Source: Myotis daubentonii
Taxonomy: Eukaryota; Chordata; Mammalia; Chiroptera; Vespertilionidae
Reading direction: 5' to 3'
NCBI RefSeq assembly: GCF_963259705.1
Contig: NC_081847.1
Coordinates: 94,842,671-94,906,670 of the forward strand
Length of the DNA: 64,000 nucleotides
In this document: positions 31,901-43,649 of the stretch, in pieces
Numbering within the stretch: the first letter of the stretch is position 1
How the letters are laid out: every line of letters starts with the position of its first letter
Made by a program: the position numbers and the translations under genes
Notes under the pieces: generated by a model
What the model was told of the DNA's origin: nothing
Database searches by the model: none
The model's input: the letters and a program-made list of their open reading frames with translations, nothing else

Positions 31901-34314
31901 TTGACATATAGATTTGAGGCTCAGAATCCAGTTATGGTGTTTAACGAGAAGAGAAAAGAAAAGGAAAAAGACAGAGCTAAGTTGGAGGGTAAAAGCAATG
32001 CAGGAAGCTCAAGACAATGAGCTAAATGGAGGCTCTCCTGATGGAAGAGAAATGGACAGAGTGGGACTCCGCGTCTGGTTCTGAAAGCAGGTGATGGAGA
32101 AGCAGTGCGAACGAAGCATTACACTCGCTATGTCTTATAAATTTTGGGTTGACGATCCATTTGAGTTTCTCCGGTAGATCAGAACAAAAGGACGTAAATG
32201 CCAATCAAGAGGAAATGCATGTGAAATAAATGTAAAGGGGTGTTTTATGGAGAAAGTGATGCCATTTAGGAGGAATTTGATAACCACACGGATTTCGGTA
32301 AATTAACGAGGTGATCGGTGTGAAAGACACTCCTTGCATCTCCACGGGTCTCCCTATTGCTTCAGGAAAGAAAATAGAGCTTTTACTTTAAACTGCAGGA
32401 TCCCCAGCCTAAACCTGTCACCTCCAGCCTACGCCCCCCACCCCCTGGGGACGTGTGGGGGGTGGGGAGCAGTCGAGAAACACCTTCTGTTCCATCGCCC
32501 CCAACCCTGAAAGCCTCCCGTGCAGCGGTTTGGGGTCCAGCTTGTAGGGGATGCAGGAGCTCAGACCCCGTCGTGGGCCTCGGGAACCACAACCTGTACT
32601 TAACAGGGTCCTCAGTGATGTGTGTGCGTTCCCGTCTGAAAAGCCGCGCAGGTCTAAGCTACCAACCGCGGCTCCGGCTCCGTGACGGCGGCACTTCCGC
32701 GGGCGGGGACCCTGGCTCTCCGGTGGCGAGGCCGTCCCGGTGCCGTTACTGCCTCTCAGTCTCCTTGCGTGTAGCATGGAAATGACAGCGACGATGCTCC
32801 CTGCTTCAAAGCGCCGTCGGCCGGACATGAAACCGGAGCCCAGACTCCGGACCACACGGGCTGGCTCATGTCCCGGAGCGGCTGCTCAGTGGCTCCTGAC
32901 CCGGGACAACACCGTGACCCTCCCTGGGACCTGGTTTTCGCACCTGGAGGAGGAGGTAACCACTGTCCCCACATGACCGGGCCGTTGTGGGGCCCCCCAC
33001 TGACGGAAACCTGTTCAAACGCCCCTGATGGCTGGACGCGCCGTGCGTGCGGGCAGCGCTGTGCTCACAAACGCAGGCCCAGGCGGACAGGCTTTCCATA
33101 AGCGTGAGCTCTGCGCGGCCTCACTGCTTGCACACGACGCGGCTTATGTTGTAGAAGCCGCCGGATTCAGGAAGATGGAGCGCCACGCATTTCAGATGTA
33201 AGTAATTATAAGTTTATGGCTGTGTGTGCCTTTAACTTCTAATGCGATCATACGGTTTGGGGCAAAATTTACCATGAATTCCCGTAGGCTCGCTTGCCTA
33301 TACTGGTAAAAAGGGCAGATTAACTCACATAATTCAGTTAAAAACAAATAAACCTTTTGCAAAAAAACAAAGGGATTTTCCCCCACCAGGTCCTAACCCA
33401 TTGGTCGGGACTGGCTTCTTTTTGTCTATGTCAGTGGAATTTCCCTAATTCAGTCCACATGTCCTGACGCCGGAATCTGTCTGTGTAGACTCTAAGCCAA
33501 CACTCACTGTCGCGGTGGGGCCAGGAGCGCTACTAACTCGGTTTTCTCTTTCTTTCTCCCTCTCCCTCCTGTAACCTCCCTCCAGGAACCAGCTCACACT
33601 GCCCCCACCCCCCACCCCCCACCTCCAGCTGGTTTCAAGAAACCTCTCCTTAGAAGTCCGGCTGCCCCTCCTTCCCGGTGACCTGGTTTCTGGCTCTGGT
33701 CTCCCCTTGACCCCGGCTCCACCCCTCTCCCTCCTCACAGCCTCATTTCTGACCCCTGGGGTCACGAAGGAGAGGAGCTTCCAATCCGCTGCCTTTGAAG
33801 GGCCTGTGCAGCCCTGAAATCCTGCGCCTGGGCCCGGGCTCTGGAGGGAGACGCTGCTCAGACAACGAGAGCTTGGATTGTATTTCCTCCTTGCAAGCCA
33901 GTGCCCGAGGCAACATCCGTTTGCAGGGAAGATGGGGACGTTGTTCTGTGCGTCTCTGTTGCCCATTCAGCTCTCTCCCGGGTGCGCGTTTCCGGAGGGG
34001 TCACCCGCAGTGTGCGGGCAGCCTGTTCTTCACTCAGAAACGCGCGCTAATTACCAGGCCTTCAGATCTGACCTTGACCGCGCGGGCAGGAAGGCCCTCC
34101 GTCCCCGAGCTGCAGGACCCATAACTCAGCCTCCATAGGAAAGTCAATATTGGAGCCAAAATGACATTTAAAAACCATAAAGTAAGTAGCCTGGTATTTA
34201 CCGACGGTTCTCTCCTCCTCTGTCTCACACACCCTGCACTGAACTGTTTGTTCTCGGCCGGCCCCGGGCCAAGTGGCGGGAGACGGGCTCCTGCTCCCAT
34301 GGCTTCTGCACCAG
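31901..34314. other. Unique DNA with one MIR-like piece, no gene supported
   Basis: About 2.4 kb. Positions 32735-32800 (GCCTCTCAGTCTCCTTGCG, ATGGAAATGACAGCGACGA) resemble a MIR core. C-rich stretch at 33601-33625. Frames on both strands overlap without domains. Confidence 0.45.
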
Positions 34315-35868
34315 GAGGGCACAGCCACCCGGGACGCCATGGGAACAGCGGGCACAGCCACCCAGGGCGCCATGGGAACAGCGGGCACAGCCACCCGGGA
34401 CGCAATGGGAACAGCGGGCACAGCCACCCAGGACCTGATGGGAACAGCGGGCACAGCCACCCGGGACCTGATGGGAACAGCGGGCACAGCCACCCGGGAC
34501 CTGATGGGAACAGCGGGCACAGCCACCCGGGGCGCCATGGGAACAGTGGGCACAGCCACCCGGGACCTGATGGGAACAGCGGGCACAGCCACCCAGGGCA
34601 CCATGGGAACAGCGGGCACAGCCACCCGGATGTGATGGGAACAGTGGGCACAGCCACCCAGATGCGATGGGAACAGTGGGCACAGCCACCCAGGGCGCCA
34701 TGGGAACAGCGGGCACAGCCACCCAGGGCGCCATGGGAACAGTGGGCACAGCCACCCGGGACCTGATGGGAACAGCGGGCACAGCCACCCAGGGCACCAT
34801 GGGAACAGCGGGCACAGCCACCCGGATGTGATGGGAACAGTGGGCACAGCCACCCAGATGCGATGGGAACAGTGGGCACAGCCACCCAGGGCGCCATGGG
34901 AACAGCGGGCACAGCCACCCAGGGCACCATGGGAACAGCGGGCACAGCCACCCAGGGCACCATGGGAACAGCGGGCACAGCCACCCAGGGCGCCATGGGA
35001 ACAGTGGGCACAGCCACCCAGGGCACCATGGGAACAGCGGGCACAGCCACCCAGGGTGCCATGGGAACAGCGGGCACAGCCACCCAGGGCGCCATGGGAA
35101 CAGCGGGCACAGCCACCCAGGGCGCCATGGGAACAGTGGGCACAGCCACCCAGGGCACCATGGGAACAGTGGGCACAGCCACCCGGGACCTGGTGGGAAC
35201 AGCGGGCACAGCCACCCAGGGCACCATGGGAACAGCGGGCACAGCCACCCGGATGTGATGGGAACAGTGGGCACAGCCACCCAGATGCGATGGGAACAGT
35301 GGGCACAGCCACCCAGGGTGCCATGGGAACAGCGGGCACAGCCACCCAGGGCGCCATGGGAACAGCGGGCACAGCCACCCAGGGCGCCATGGGAACAGTG
35401 GGCACAGCCACCCAGGGCACCATGGGAACAGTGGGCACAGCCACCCGGGACCTGGTGGGAACAGCGGGCACAGCCACCCAGGGCACCATGGGAACAGCGG
35501 GCACAGCCACCCGGATGTGATGGGAACAGTGGGCACAGCCACCCAGATGCGATGGGAACAGTGGGCACAGCCACCCAGGGCGCCATGGGAACAGCGGGCA
35601 CAGCCACCCAGGGCACCATGGGAACAGCGGGCACAGCCACCCAGGGCACCATGGGAACAGCGGGCACAGCCACCCAGGGCGCCATGGGAACAGTGGGCAC
35701 AGCCACCCAGGGCACCATGGGAACAGCGGGCACAGCCACCCAGGGTGCCATGGGAACAGCGGGCACAGCCACCCAGGGCGCCATGGGAACAGCGGGCACA
35801 GCCACCCAGGGCGCCATGGGAACAGCGGGCACAGCCACCCGGGGCGCCATGGGAACAGCGGGCACAGC
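34315..35868. repeat. Minisatellite, 33-bp unit, about 47 copies, with block duplication
   Basis: Unit of 33 bp (some 32): GGGAACAGCGGGCACAGCCA then CCCAGGGCGCCAT or variants (GCACCAT, GTGCCAT, GACCTGAT, GATGCGAT, GATGTGAT). Because 33 is a multiple of three, all frames stay open for hundreds of codons on both strands; none is a credible gene. Positions 34767-35136 and 35456-35825 are identical across 370 bp as read, offset 689 bp, so an internal block was duplicated recently. Confidence 0.97.
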
Positions 35869-36780
35869 CGCTGCGCATGCTCGTGGGGTGCTGATCTGGG
35901 GAAACAGGTTAACGCTAAGACTGGGCTCTGTCATTCAGGGTTTGTCTTGGTTCTGGGCGTGTGCTGTAAATTTTTATAACGTTGCAGATTAAAGACATTA
36001 AAACCACCGAGCACACATGAATTACAAAGGGCCCACCAGTGGCACATATGCCTGCATCCCGCGGCAGGGGGTGCGAACACGGGTCCCAACACAGCAGCGG
36101 CCCCATTGGCAGGGCCACCAGCCGGTGGGGGGACGGGCGGCCCCAGCCCCAGGACACCCTTCAGAGCCTTGGGCACATCAGCGTGACTCCTCCAGGTCTG
36201 CTGGCGAGACACTGGGTGATTCCTCCCACCGCTCGGAGCAGGGAAAATATTTTTAAAGTCATGACCTCACGGGCAGGCTCGGGCAGTGCACAAACAAAGG
36301 AGGCCTCATCCTGTCCTGAGCTGTGGGTGCAGGGCCTACGGGCGAGGCGGCCCTGGGCCTTCTCTGGGAAAATGTCTGTCCGTGAGCGGGAAGGGGAAAT
36401 GGTCCGAAGGTGGGGGCACATACTAGATCAATAGGTCAGCGACTCTCACCCAATGTGTTCGGAGAGCCCTGGGAAGGAGGAAACCCCGACCAGATTCAAC
36501 TGTTGGGCTCCTGCACAGACGCTGGAGAATGTGGTAGGATTTCCTCTCATTCAACAGGAATTTATTGACCATTCTGCCATGCAAGTAGCAAGCGAAATTT
36601 CACTGGAATATGATCAAGATACGATGATGGAGGAACAGTATGTTCATGTACCTACTCTGAAGACTTTCTGGTCATTAAATAGGAATGAATTTAAGAGGGT
36701 CTACACCCCCGTGTGTGGGTAATCTGTAGGATGTGTGGGCGTGTGTGTGTTGTGCATTGCGAAATAAAGAGTGCACTAGC
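35869..36780. other. Unique DNA, no gene supported
   Basis: Includes an 89-codon plus-strand frame at 36453-36722 whose protein has no recognisable domain. CAACAGGAATTTATTGACC at 36554 resembles the start of an old LINE/SINE tail. Confidence 0.4.
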
Positions 36781-37003
36781 ACCCTGGCCGGATTGGCTCA
36801 GTGGATTGAGCGTCAGCCTGTGAACTGAAGGGTCCCAGGTTCGATACAGGTCAAGGGCACATGCCAGCTTACAGGCTCGATCCCCAGTGTGGGCCGTGCA
36901 GGAGGCAGCCAATCAATGATTTTCTCTCATCATTGATGTTTCTATCTCTCTCTCCCTCTCCCTTCCTCTCTGAAATCAATAAAAATATATATATTTTTTA
37001 AAA
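36781..37003 (+). mobile_element. VES-type SINE
   Basis: Sense copy: CCCTGGCCGGATTGGCTCAG, GGATTGAGCGTCAGCCTG, GAAGGGTCCCAGGTTCGA, full CTCTCTCATCATTGATG and TCTGAAATCAATAAAAAT tail with an AT-rich end. Confidence 0.95.
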
Positions 37004-37300
37004 TGTCCGTGAGCAACACCCAGGACTTAGCACCATATGTGCTATTTAATAGTATGGTGTGGGAGGTACTCAAACACTCATTCTCAATGTGTTCACTCGA
37101 TTGACAGACTGACCAAGTGAAAGGAAGGGCGATGATGGAACACGAAATAGTCATACGATTAATTCTATCATCTTAGCTTGATACATTCTATCACAAGATG
37201 GGTGATATCTGTACACCTTACAGATCTTAAACATTGACCTGAAATATTGGCCTCATGGGGTGACTGTGAAATATACTTGAGATACCGTGTCTATCAAATA

Positions 37301-37530
37301 CAGTTGGCCCTTAACCAATACGGGAAGTTTGGGGGTGCTGACCCTCCCACAGCAGTGTCTTGGGAGATTGCTCCTCTACATAAAGTGGCACAGATCAATG
37401 CATACAGTCAGCCCTTCGCACCCACAGACCCTCAACCATGGGTCAAAAAAGGGGCAAGTATTTATTGAAAAAAAAATTGTGTATAAGTGGCCCATGCCAT
37501 TCAAACCCAAGTTGTTCAAGACACAATGCC
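37301..37530. mobile_element. Tigger-type (Tc1/mariner) non-autonomous element
   Basis: Left end TACAGTTGGCCCTTAACCAA and right end TCAAACCCAAGTTGTTCAAG, with TTTATTGAAAAAAAAATTG and TGTATAAGTGGCCC internally. This order fits a Tigger-type MITE. No transposase. Confidence 0.75.
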
Positions 37531-37809
37531 TCTCTCAATAGAGTTCAACTCCCACACAGCTCACCCAGAAAACACTCTTCAAACTCAGGAGCTGGAACAG
37601 AAAGAACTTAGAAGAAACACGATTTTCCTTCCTAAACTCATTAGAAAACGAGCTGTAACCATCACTGAAGATTAAAAATGTCATAATGAAAAGACAAATT
37701 GAAAACATTCTACTTATGATGAATCTTTTATTTATTTTTTGTTTTATTATTTTTGAAGAACAAAATCAAGATCTAATTCGTTAGACTCCATTGTTCTCCA
37801 GAAGCTAAT

Positions 37810-38035
37810 AGTGGCGAACATTTATTGAGTGCTTACGAAACGCCCAGGAGTAGGCTCAGCACCATACATGCATTATATGAGTTCATCCTCACATAACCTT
37901 CCCAGAAAGGTTCCCGTCCCAAACCCATTTCACAGATGCTGAAACTGAGGTTAAGTTATACCCCACGTTGCATAGCTAGTCAATGGCAGAGACCAGATTC
38001 AACTTGGACTGTGAGTCCTTAATCATTAAGCGAAT
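37810..38035 (+). mobile_element. MIR SINE, near full length
   Basis: GAACATTTATTGAGTGCTTACG, GAGTAGGCTCAGCACCATAC, CATCCTCACATAACC, CCATTTCACAGATGCTGAAA, CATAGCTAGTCAATGGCAGA, all in MIR order. Confidence 0.85.
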
Positions 38036-38140
38036 TGGCTTTCAAAACATAGCTTGAGAATCATTGTCCTTAAAATTAATTAAAAGTAAATTGATACTAA
38101 AAGGGGGAAAAGATAATTTATATGTAACCCCAAAAGACCC

Positions 38141-39022
38141 CAAAGAGCCACAGCAATGTTGAGAAAGAAGAACAAAGTTGAAGGGATCAAAATACCAGAT
38201 ATCAAGTTATACTACAAAGCCACTATAATCAAAACAGCCTGGTACTGGCATAAAAAACAGGCATATAGATCAATGGGACAGAACAGAGACCCCAGAAATT
38301 GACCCAACATTACGCTCAATTAATATTTGACAAAGGAGGCAGGAGCATACAATGGACTAAAGTCAGTCTTTTCAATAAGTGGTATTGGGAAAATTGAATG
38401 ATACATGCAAAAAAAAAATGAAACTAGACCACCAACTTACACCACGCACAAGAATAAACTCAAAATGAATAAATGACTTAAATGTAAATTGTAAACCACA
38501 AAAATCCTAGAAGAAACCATAGGCAGCAAAATCTCAGACATCTCTCATAGCAATATGTTTACCGATACATCTTCTAGGCAATGGAAACTAAGGAGAAAAT
38601 AAACAAATGGGACTGCATCAAAATAGAAAGCTCCTGCCCAGCAAAAGAAACCATCAACAAAACGAAAAGGGAGCCCACTGCATGGGAGAACATATTGGCA
38701 ATGATACATCTGATAAAGGGTTAATCTCCAAAATATATAAGGAACTCATACAACTTAACAAAAGGAAGACAAACAATCCAATTAAAATATGGGCAAAGGA
38801 CCTGAATAGACACTTCTCCAAAGAGGACATTCAGAAGACCAAGAGACATAGAAGAAAATGCTCCAAGTCACTGATCATCTGAGAGATGCACATTAAAACG
38901 ACGATGAGGTACCACCTCGCACCTGTCAGAATGGCTCCCATCAACCCAGGACGAGTGCTGGCGAGGATGCGGGGAAAGGGAGCCCTCAGGCACTGCTGGG
39001 GGCGTGCTGACTGGCGCAGCCC
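38141..39022 (+). mobile_element. L1 fragment, 3' part of ORF2, decayed
   Basis: 5'-truncated L1 starting in ORF2 (CACAGCAATGTTGAGAAAGA, AGAACAAAGTTGAAGGGATC), passing TACTGGCATAAAAAACAGGC, AATGGGACAGAACAGAGACC, TTTTCAATAAGTGGTATTGG and AGGTACCACCTCGCACCTGT to about 39022. Several frameshifts and stops, so not functional. TSD AAAAGACCC at 38132-38140 is matched after the 3' part at 39540-39548. Confidence 0.9.
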
Positions 39023-39056
39023 CAGGCGACTGCACTCCCCTCAGGACGCCCGACAC

Positions 39057-39165
39057 CACTGGTCTGGCCCTGGTGGCTCCTTAGAATCCCCAGGGAGTTT
39101 TAAAAATATCAACGTATGAGCTTCACCAAGACCCATTGGAAGGGAATTTCTGGAGGGACTGAGCA
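39057..39165. mobile_element. MER5-like hAT fragment between two L1 parts
   Basis: CACTGGTCTGGCCCTGG, CTCCTTAGAATCCCCAGGG, GAGTTTTAAAAATATC and GGGAATTTCTGGAGG follow a MER5A-type order from its left end. It sits where L1 ORF2 terminal sequence is expected. Confidence 0.55.
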
Positions 39166-39179
39166 GGGACTGAGCAAGA

Positions 39180-39540
39180 TCCTGGCAGTGAAAGGAAAAT
39201 ACCACATGATCTCACTCATTTATGGATAATAAAGAACATTATAACCTAGTGAACAAAAAGATAGATACAGAGGCAGAGAAGCATGGAACAGACTGTCAAA
39301 TTACAGCAGGAGGGCTGGGGAGTGTTGGGGGGGGGGGTAAGAGATCAATTGAAGGACTTGTATGCATGCAAATAAGCACAACCAACGGACACAAGACACT
39401 GGGGGGGGGGGTTCAGGGCATGTGCTGGGGGGTAGAGGAGGCCGGGGGAAGGTCAATGGGGGGAAAAAAGGGAGACAATATGTACCACTATTTGTAATAC
39501 TTTAAACAAGAATATAAAAAAATTAAAAAATAATTTAAAA
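39180..39540 (+). mobile_element. Bat L1 3' untranslated region
   Basis: GGCAGTGAAAGGAAAATACC, ATGATCTCACTCATTTATGG, CAGAGAAGCATGGAACAGAC, then a G-rich section with two poly-G runs (39326-39338, 39401-39411) and ATTTGTAATACTTTAAACAA plus an A-rich tail. A homologous 3' UTR lies at 50.9 kb. Confidence 0.88.
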
Positions 39541-39629
39541 AAAGACCCTGGGAACCCAGTGGAAGATGCTTCTGTCCTCACGGAACGCAGGGTCTCGAGG
39601 AAGACGGACGCGGATAAAACAAACATTGC

Positions 39630-39848
39630 GCCCTAACCGGCTTGGCTCAGCGGATAGAGCGTCGGCCTGCGGACTGAAAGGTCCCAGGTTTGATTCCAGT
39701 CAAGGGCATGTACCTGGGTTGCAGGCACATCCCCAGTGGGAGTGTGCAGGAGGCGGCTGATCGATGTTTCTCTCTCATCGATGTTTCTAACTCTCTATCC
39801 CTCTCCCTTCCTCTCTGTAAAAAAACAATGGAATATATTTTTTTAAAA
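39630..39848 (+). mobile_element. VES-type SINE, 'GGATAGAGCG' head subfamily
   Basis: Sense copy: CCCTAACCGGCTTGGCTCAG, CGGATAGAGCGTCGGCCTGC, GACTGAAAGGTCCCAGG, tail CTCTGTAAAAAAACAATGGA. Head type matches the copy at 29.7 kb. Confidence 0.94.
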
Positions 39849-40237
39849 AAACAAAAACACGTTGTTTATGAGGAGCTACGGAAGCAAAGCCCAGGCACGC
39901 GGGTGGTTTTGAAAAGCTCTCCAGGCGGTTCCAACGTCAGCCAAGGTTGAAAAGCACCGTCCTTACCGACACGGAATAAATACACCGTCCTATTGTCTCA
40001 TTCCGAGGGGTTTGCCCCTTTCCTGACCCGAACATCCCTTTGGCTCCCCATCTTATTATGAACACCTGGGGGAGGGAGTAGGAAAAAAGTGTGTAGCAAG
40101 CTCTTCTTTAAACCCTAAGCCTATTTTTTTAAAAGTAGTAAAAGAGACTATCAAATACTTCAACATAAAAAACACGCACACTCATGCACTAGACGACTTC
40201 TGTAGAACAGCAAAACTGGCTCTCACTCCCACGCTTG
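39849..40237. other. Unique DNA, no gene seen
   Basis: About 390 bp. CTCTCCAGGCGGTTCCAACG and AGCCAAGGTTGAAAAGCACC at 39918-39957 resemble the right end of a MER5-like element; otherwise nothing recognised. Confidence 0.4.
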
Positions 40238-40247
40238 CACTGTATTT

Positions 40248-40454
40248 TTAAAATATATACGTTTTTATTTCAGAGAGGAAGGGAGAGGGAGATAGAAACA
40301 TCAATGATGAGAGAGAATCATGGAATCGGCTGCCTCCTGCACACCCCACACTGGGGTGGAGCCCGCAACCTGGGCCTGTGCCCTGACCGGGAATCTAACC
40401 CTGACCTCCTGGTTCCTAGGTCGACGCTCAACCACTGAGCCACGCCGGCCGGGG
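40248..40454 (-). mobile_element. VES-type SINE (antisense) with target duplication
   Basis: Reverse copy: TTATTTCAGAGAGGAAGGG to CACTGAGCCACGCCGGCCG. CACTGTATTT occurs at 40238-40247 and 40463-40472, a perfect 10-bp direct repeat flanking the element. Confidence 0.96.
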
Positions 40455-40479
40455 AATATTTACACTGTATTTAACATCA

Positions 40480-41610
40480 TCCTAGTTGGACAGGAGACTG
40501 ACCGTGGGTATCATGGGGCTGCCAGGGACCACGAACTAATTCACTTATTTCCATCCTTTCTTTTTTGTTGGCCTGTGTGCTTAGAGCTATAAGGTGTCTA
40601 TTCTGCTTTGCTATCCCCCTTAGATCCTGACCAGTAACAATTTCATTATCGGTATTTTCTAAGTTGAGTTTTTGTTTCCTCCTGGACTCAAGAGATCTTG
40701 GAGCAAGTTTTAAAATGTCTAATGGAAGGCTTGCTTGTTTCTGTTTTGAAATTCTACCTTTCTTTTGCTCGTGTTTTTCCAATTGGGAAGCCCTTCATGG
40801 CTACAATTTTAGGGTGTTTCTGTCTTTTTCTCCTTTGTTTCCTGCATTTCTGCTTGATGAGCAGCGACACTCTGTGGCTGAGTGCACAGCTCTCCTGTGG
40901 CGATAGGTCTGTGATGCATCATTTCGTGCGCGAGTCTTACCGACACGACGCCCTCCTGTGCCTCAGTCAGGGCCACTGGCCTGCCCGCTGCCGGGGCCGG
41001 TGTTAACATCACCGCGCCTGCTCTCTCATTGGTTTCATTTGCCCGATCTATGTCGCCCATCTTTCCAACCTTCTGGGGTGGCTTTATTTTAGCTTGTCTG
41101 TTGCCCAGACGTAGGCTTTTCTCTCGTTAAGCTGGAAACACTTTGGTTCGTGGGGGAGGTGGCTCATTTATGTTGATGGATGTAGCAATCTTCGTTCTGC
41201 TGTATTATTCCGTGTTATGTTCTCAGTGTTTCCAAGTTCCGCTGGTTGGGGTTTTGTCTTTGGAGACCCGTTTGGTGACTTCTGGATTGCCCTCTGTATT
41301 CCATGTCTGTCTTTTTTCCCTTTATTCCCCTTAAACTCCCATTTTTTCCTACTTATTTTATTAGCTTTTCTCCCTTCTATTTTCTGTTCCTGACTACACG
41401 GTCCATCATGTCCACATGCTTATGCTTCTTCAGATTTTGCCTTCGTTTCTGTGATGTTGGTTTTTTCTTCTACATCTTTCCTCCTAGCTCATATTTCATC
41501 TCCTGGCCATATTTTCCTTGATTTCTTCCATTCTTGTTTTGGGATCTTCCTACATAAAGGCAATTATCTCATATTTTTAATTTACAACAAAATGTTTAGG
41601 CATAATTTTT
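40480..41610 (-). other. Unassigned sequence, A-rich on the minus strand
   Basis: The minus strand is consistently A-rich across more than 1 kb, as in LINE or retrosequence sense strands. It holds frames of 101 codons (40477-40782) and 83 codons (40809-41060) rich in K, E and Q. I recognise neither and see no stop-free continuation. A decayed LINE or retropseudogene is possible. Confidence 0.3.
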
Positions 41611-41618
41611 ATAGACAG

Positions 41619-41929
41619 TTGGCCCTCTGTACCCATCGATTCCACGTCACTGGATTCAACCAACTGTGGATCGAAAGTATTAAAAAAAAAAAATTCCAGA
41701 AAGTTAACCCCTAAACAATACAGTATAACAACCATTTCCACAGCACTTGCGTTGTATTAGGCCTTGTAAGTAATCAAGAGATGATCTAAAGTCCGTGGGA
41801 GGGTGTGCGTCGGTTCTATGCAAACACCGTACCATTCATACAGAGGTCAGGCATCTGCCGGTTTGGGTATGGGGGGGGGGGGCAGGGTCCTGGACCGATG
41901 CCCTGTGGACACCAAGGGACAACTATGCG
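41619..41929. mobile_element. Tigger-type (Tc1/mariner) non-autonomous element
   Basis: Ends ACAGTTGGCCCTCTGTACCC and ACCAAGGGACAACTAT. Internally GATTCAACCAACTGTGGATC, AAACAATACAGTATAACAAC and AATCAAGAGATGATCTAAAG, matching the Tigger MITE order. A poly-G run interrupts it at 41870-41881. Confidence 0.88.
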
Positions 41930-42526
41930 ATTTCGAATAGGTCTTCTCTCTCCATTCCTACTCGTTCCTTCCGTTTTCTTTCAGCATCTTTTTATCAGCG
42001 CTGCGCTACTTCATTTCCATTGCTCGTTATGAAAAGAGTGAGATGGCCCTGGACCAACTGTATTGAGGGGTTTCCTGTCGGTGAAAGAGAATCGGGTAGC
42101 CTTCCAGTTGGCAGGTTCTATAAGCCAAAGGCTTCTCTTCTCTCCGCCTCGGACAGAGGTTTCCTGCCAGTAGGGCATGTCTGTGAGCCTTTGTTTGCTC
42201 CTGCCTCCTCTGTTTCTATGAAACACACCAGGTTCAGGGGAAGAAAAAGCTGTGTCTTATGGGAAGGAGCCTCTTGCCCTGGAGAAATACCAGGTATGTC
42301 CTTTCTGGTACGTTCTGAGGCCTGCTATCCCCTGGCCTTCTCTCCATACCCATGGTTCTCCTCTCTGCTTGCTCCCACCTGGCTTTGGCTGCCTCTCACC
42401 TCCTGGCGCCAGCTCTGCCGTGCATTTTGGGGCCCAGAGACGGCCTCTGTCTTCTAATTTCAATGGAAAAGACAGAGGACGGGAGGTGCTAGAGGAGGTG
42501 ATTACTAAGGAGGAATGGGGAAATGT

Positions 42527-42743
42527 TGATTTATTAAATATATTTTTATTGATTTCAGAGAGGAAGGGACAGGGAGAGAGAGAGAAGCATCAATGATGAG
42601 AGAGAATCATTGATTGGCTGCCTCCTGCACGCCCAACACTGGGAAGGGAGCCCGCAACCCAGGCCTGTGCCTTGACTAGGAATCAAACCGTGACCTCCTG
42701 GTTCATAGGTCGATGGTCAACCACTGAGCCACGCCGGCCAGGT
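42527..42743 (-). mobile_element. VES-type SINE (antisense) with target duplication
   Basis: Reverse copy: TATTTTTATTGATTTCAGAG to CACTGAGCCACGCCGGCCAG. Flanks GGGAAATGT (42518-42526) and GGGAAATGT (42744-42752) are identical. Confidence 0.97.
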
Positions 42744-42752
42744 GGGAAATGT

Positions 42753-43649
42753 CGGTTCAGGCAGCCATGTTCTAATCAGGGTTCCCAGATGAATGGGCCA
42801 GTCCAGTTAAAGACGGATTAAATCATCAAGAAATGATCAAATCTGTGACAAGACTGACAAGTTAGTTGGCATCATGTAGAGAAGAAGAAACTGGATACTC
42901 AGCACCTCCTTTCTCTCCTCTCTTCCCAGGCAACCCCATCCGCCCCCATGGGTTGAAGCACAATGTTTATGCTTATGCTCCCAAATTTCTAGCTCCTCCC
43001 AGATCCTTACAGCAAACTGTCGACATGAAGATTTCAGATCATTTGAAAATGGAGCTGGAGACATAAAAGTTTTTCCATGAGAGTCAGGATGGATGAAGAG
43101 GAGCAGCAGAGGCAGGTGATCTCACGCATCGAGGTTAAGAGGGAGAGGCAGCGCTTCTGCAAATACCCCAGAGAGAAGAAGAGAGAAATATGGAGGAGAA
43201 GGTGGTCCCATGAAGCAATCAGGAAGGCAAGATAAATCAATAAAGACCTTTCAGCGGCCGAACTCCTCAACAGCTTTCCAAAATGGGATTTTAAGGAGAA
43301 AAACCAAGAGGTAGATGCCAGAGGAGCTTAGCGAGACTTTGGTACACGCTATCCCAGGGAGCAGGTGCAGGCACGAGGGAGCCACCGTTGGCCTGCGTCG
43401 GGGACTGTGCCGCTGACGCACTCAGGTGACCCAGCAGGTGCGCAGGCAGGGCTTGGCCACGTTTTGTGTCCCCGCTCACTTCATCCGTTTTCCAGCGCAG
43501 TCTCCACAGACCCCTCCCTTTAGTCACTCATTCATCACCTACTTAGTCACTAATAGGGAGCTTTGCCCTTGAGGAGCTTGTGGCCTTGAGGATCCAGTTG
43601 TGGGCAACGCTGACAAGGAAAGAAGTCATAATATGTGATCTGAGAAGCC
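42753..43649. other. Unique DNA, no gene supported
   Basis: No recognised family. Purine-rich at 43080-43200. Confidence 0.45.

Noticed and set aside
34034..35992. Open frames of 480-614 codons on the minus strand and 120-245 codons on the plus strand
   Set aside because: They lie in the 33-bp minisatellite, are open in several frames on both strands because the period is a multiple of three, and have no splice sites, start context or domain.
36453..36722. 89-codon frame beginning MCSESPGKEE
   Set aside because: Not repetitive, but no homology recognised, no exon boundaries, and part of it resembles an old repeat tail; too weak to call a gene.
38141..39022. Functional reverse transcriptase gene
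   Set aside because: Only the distal part of L1 ORF2 is present, 5'-truncated, with stops and frameshifts.
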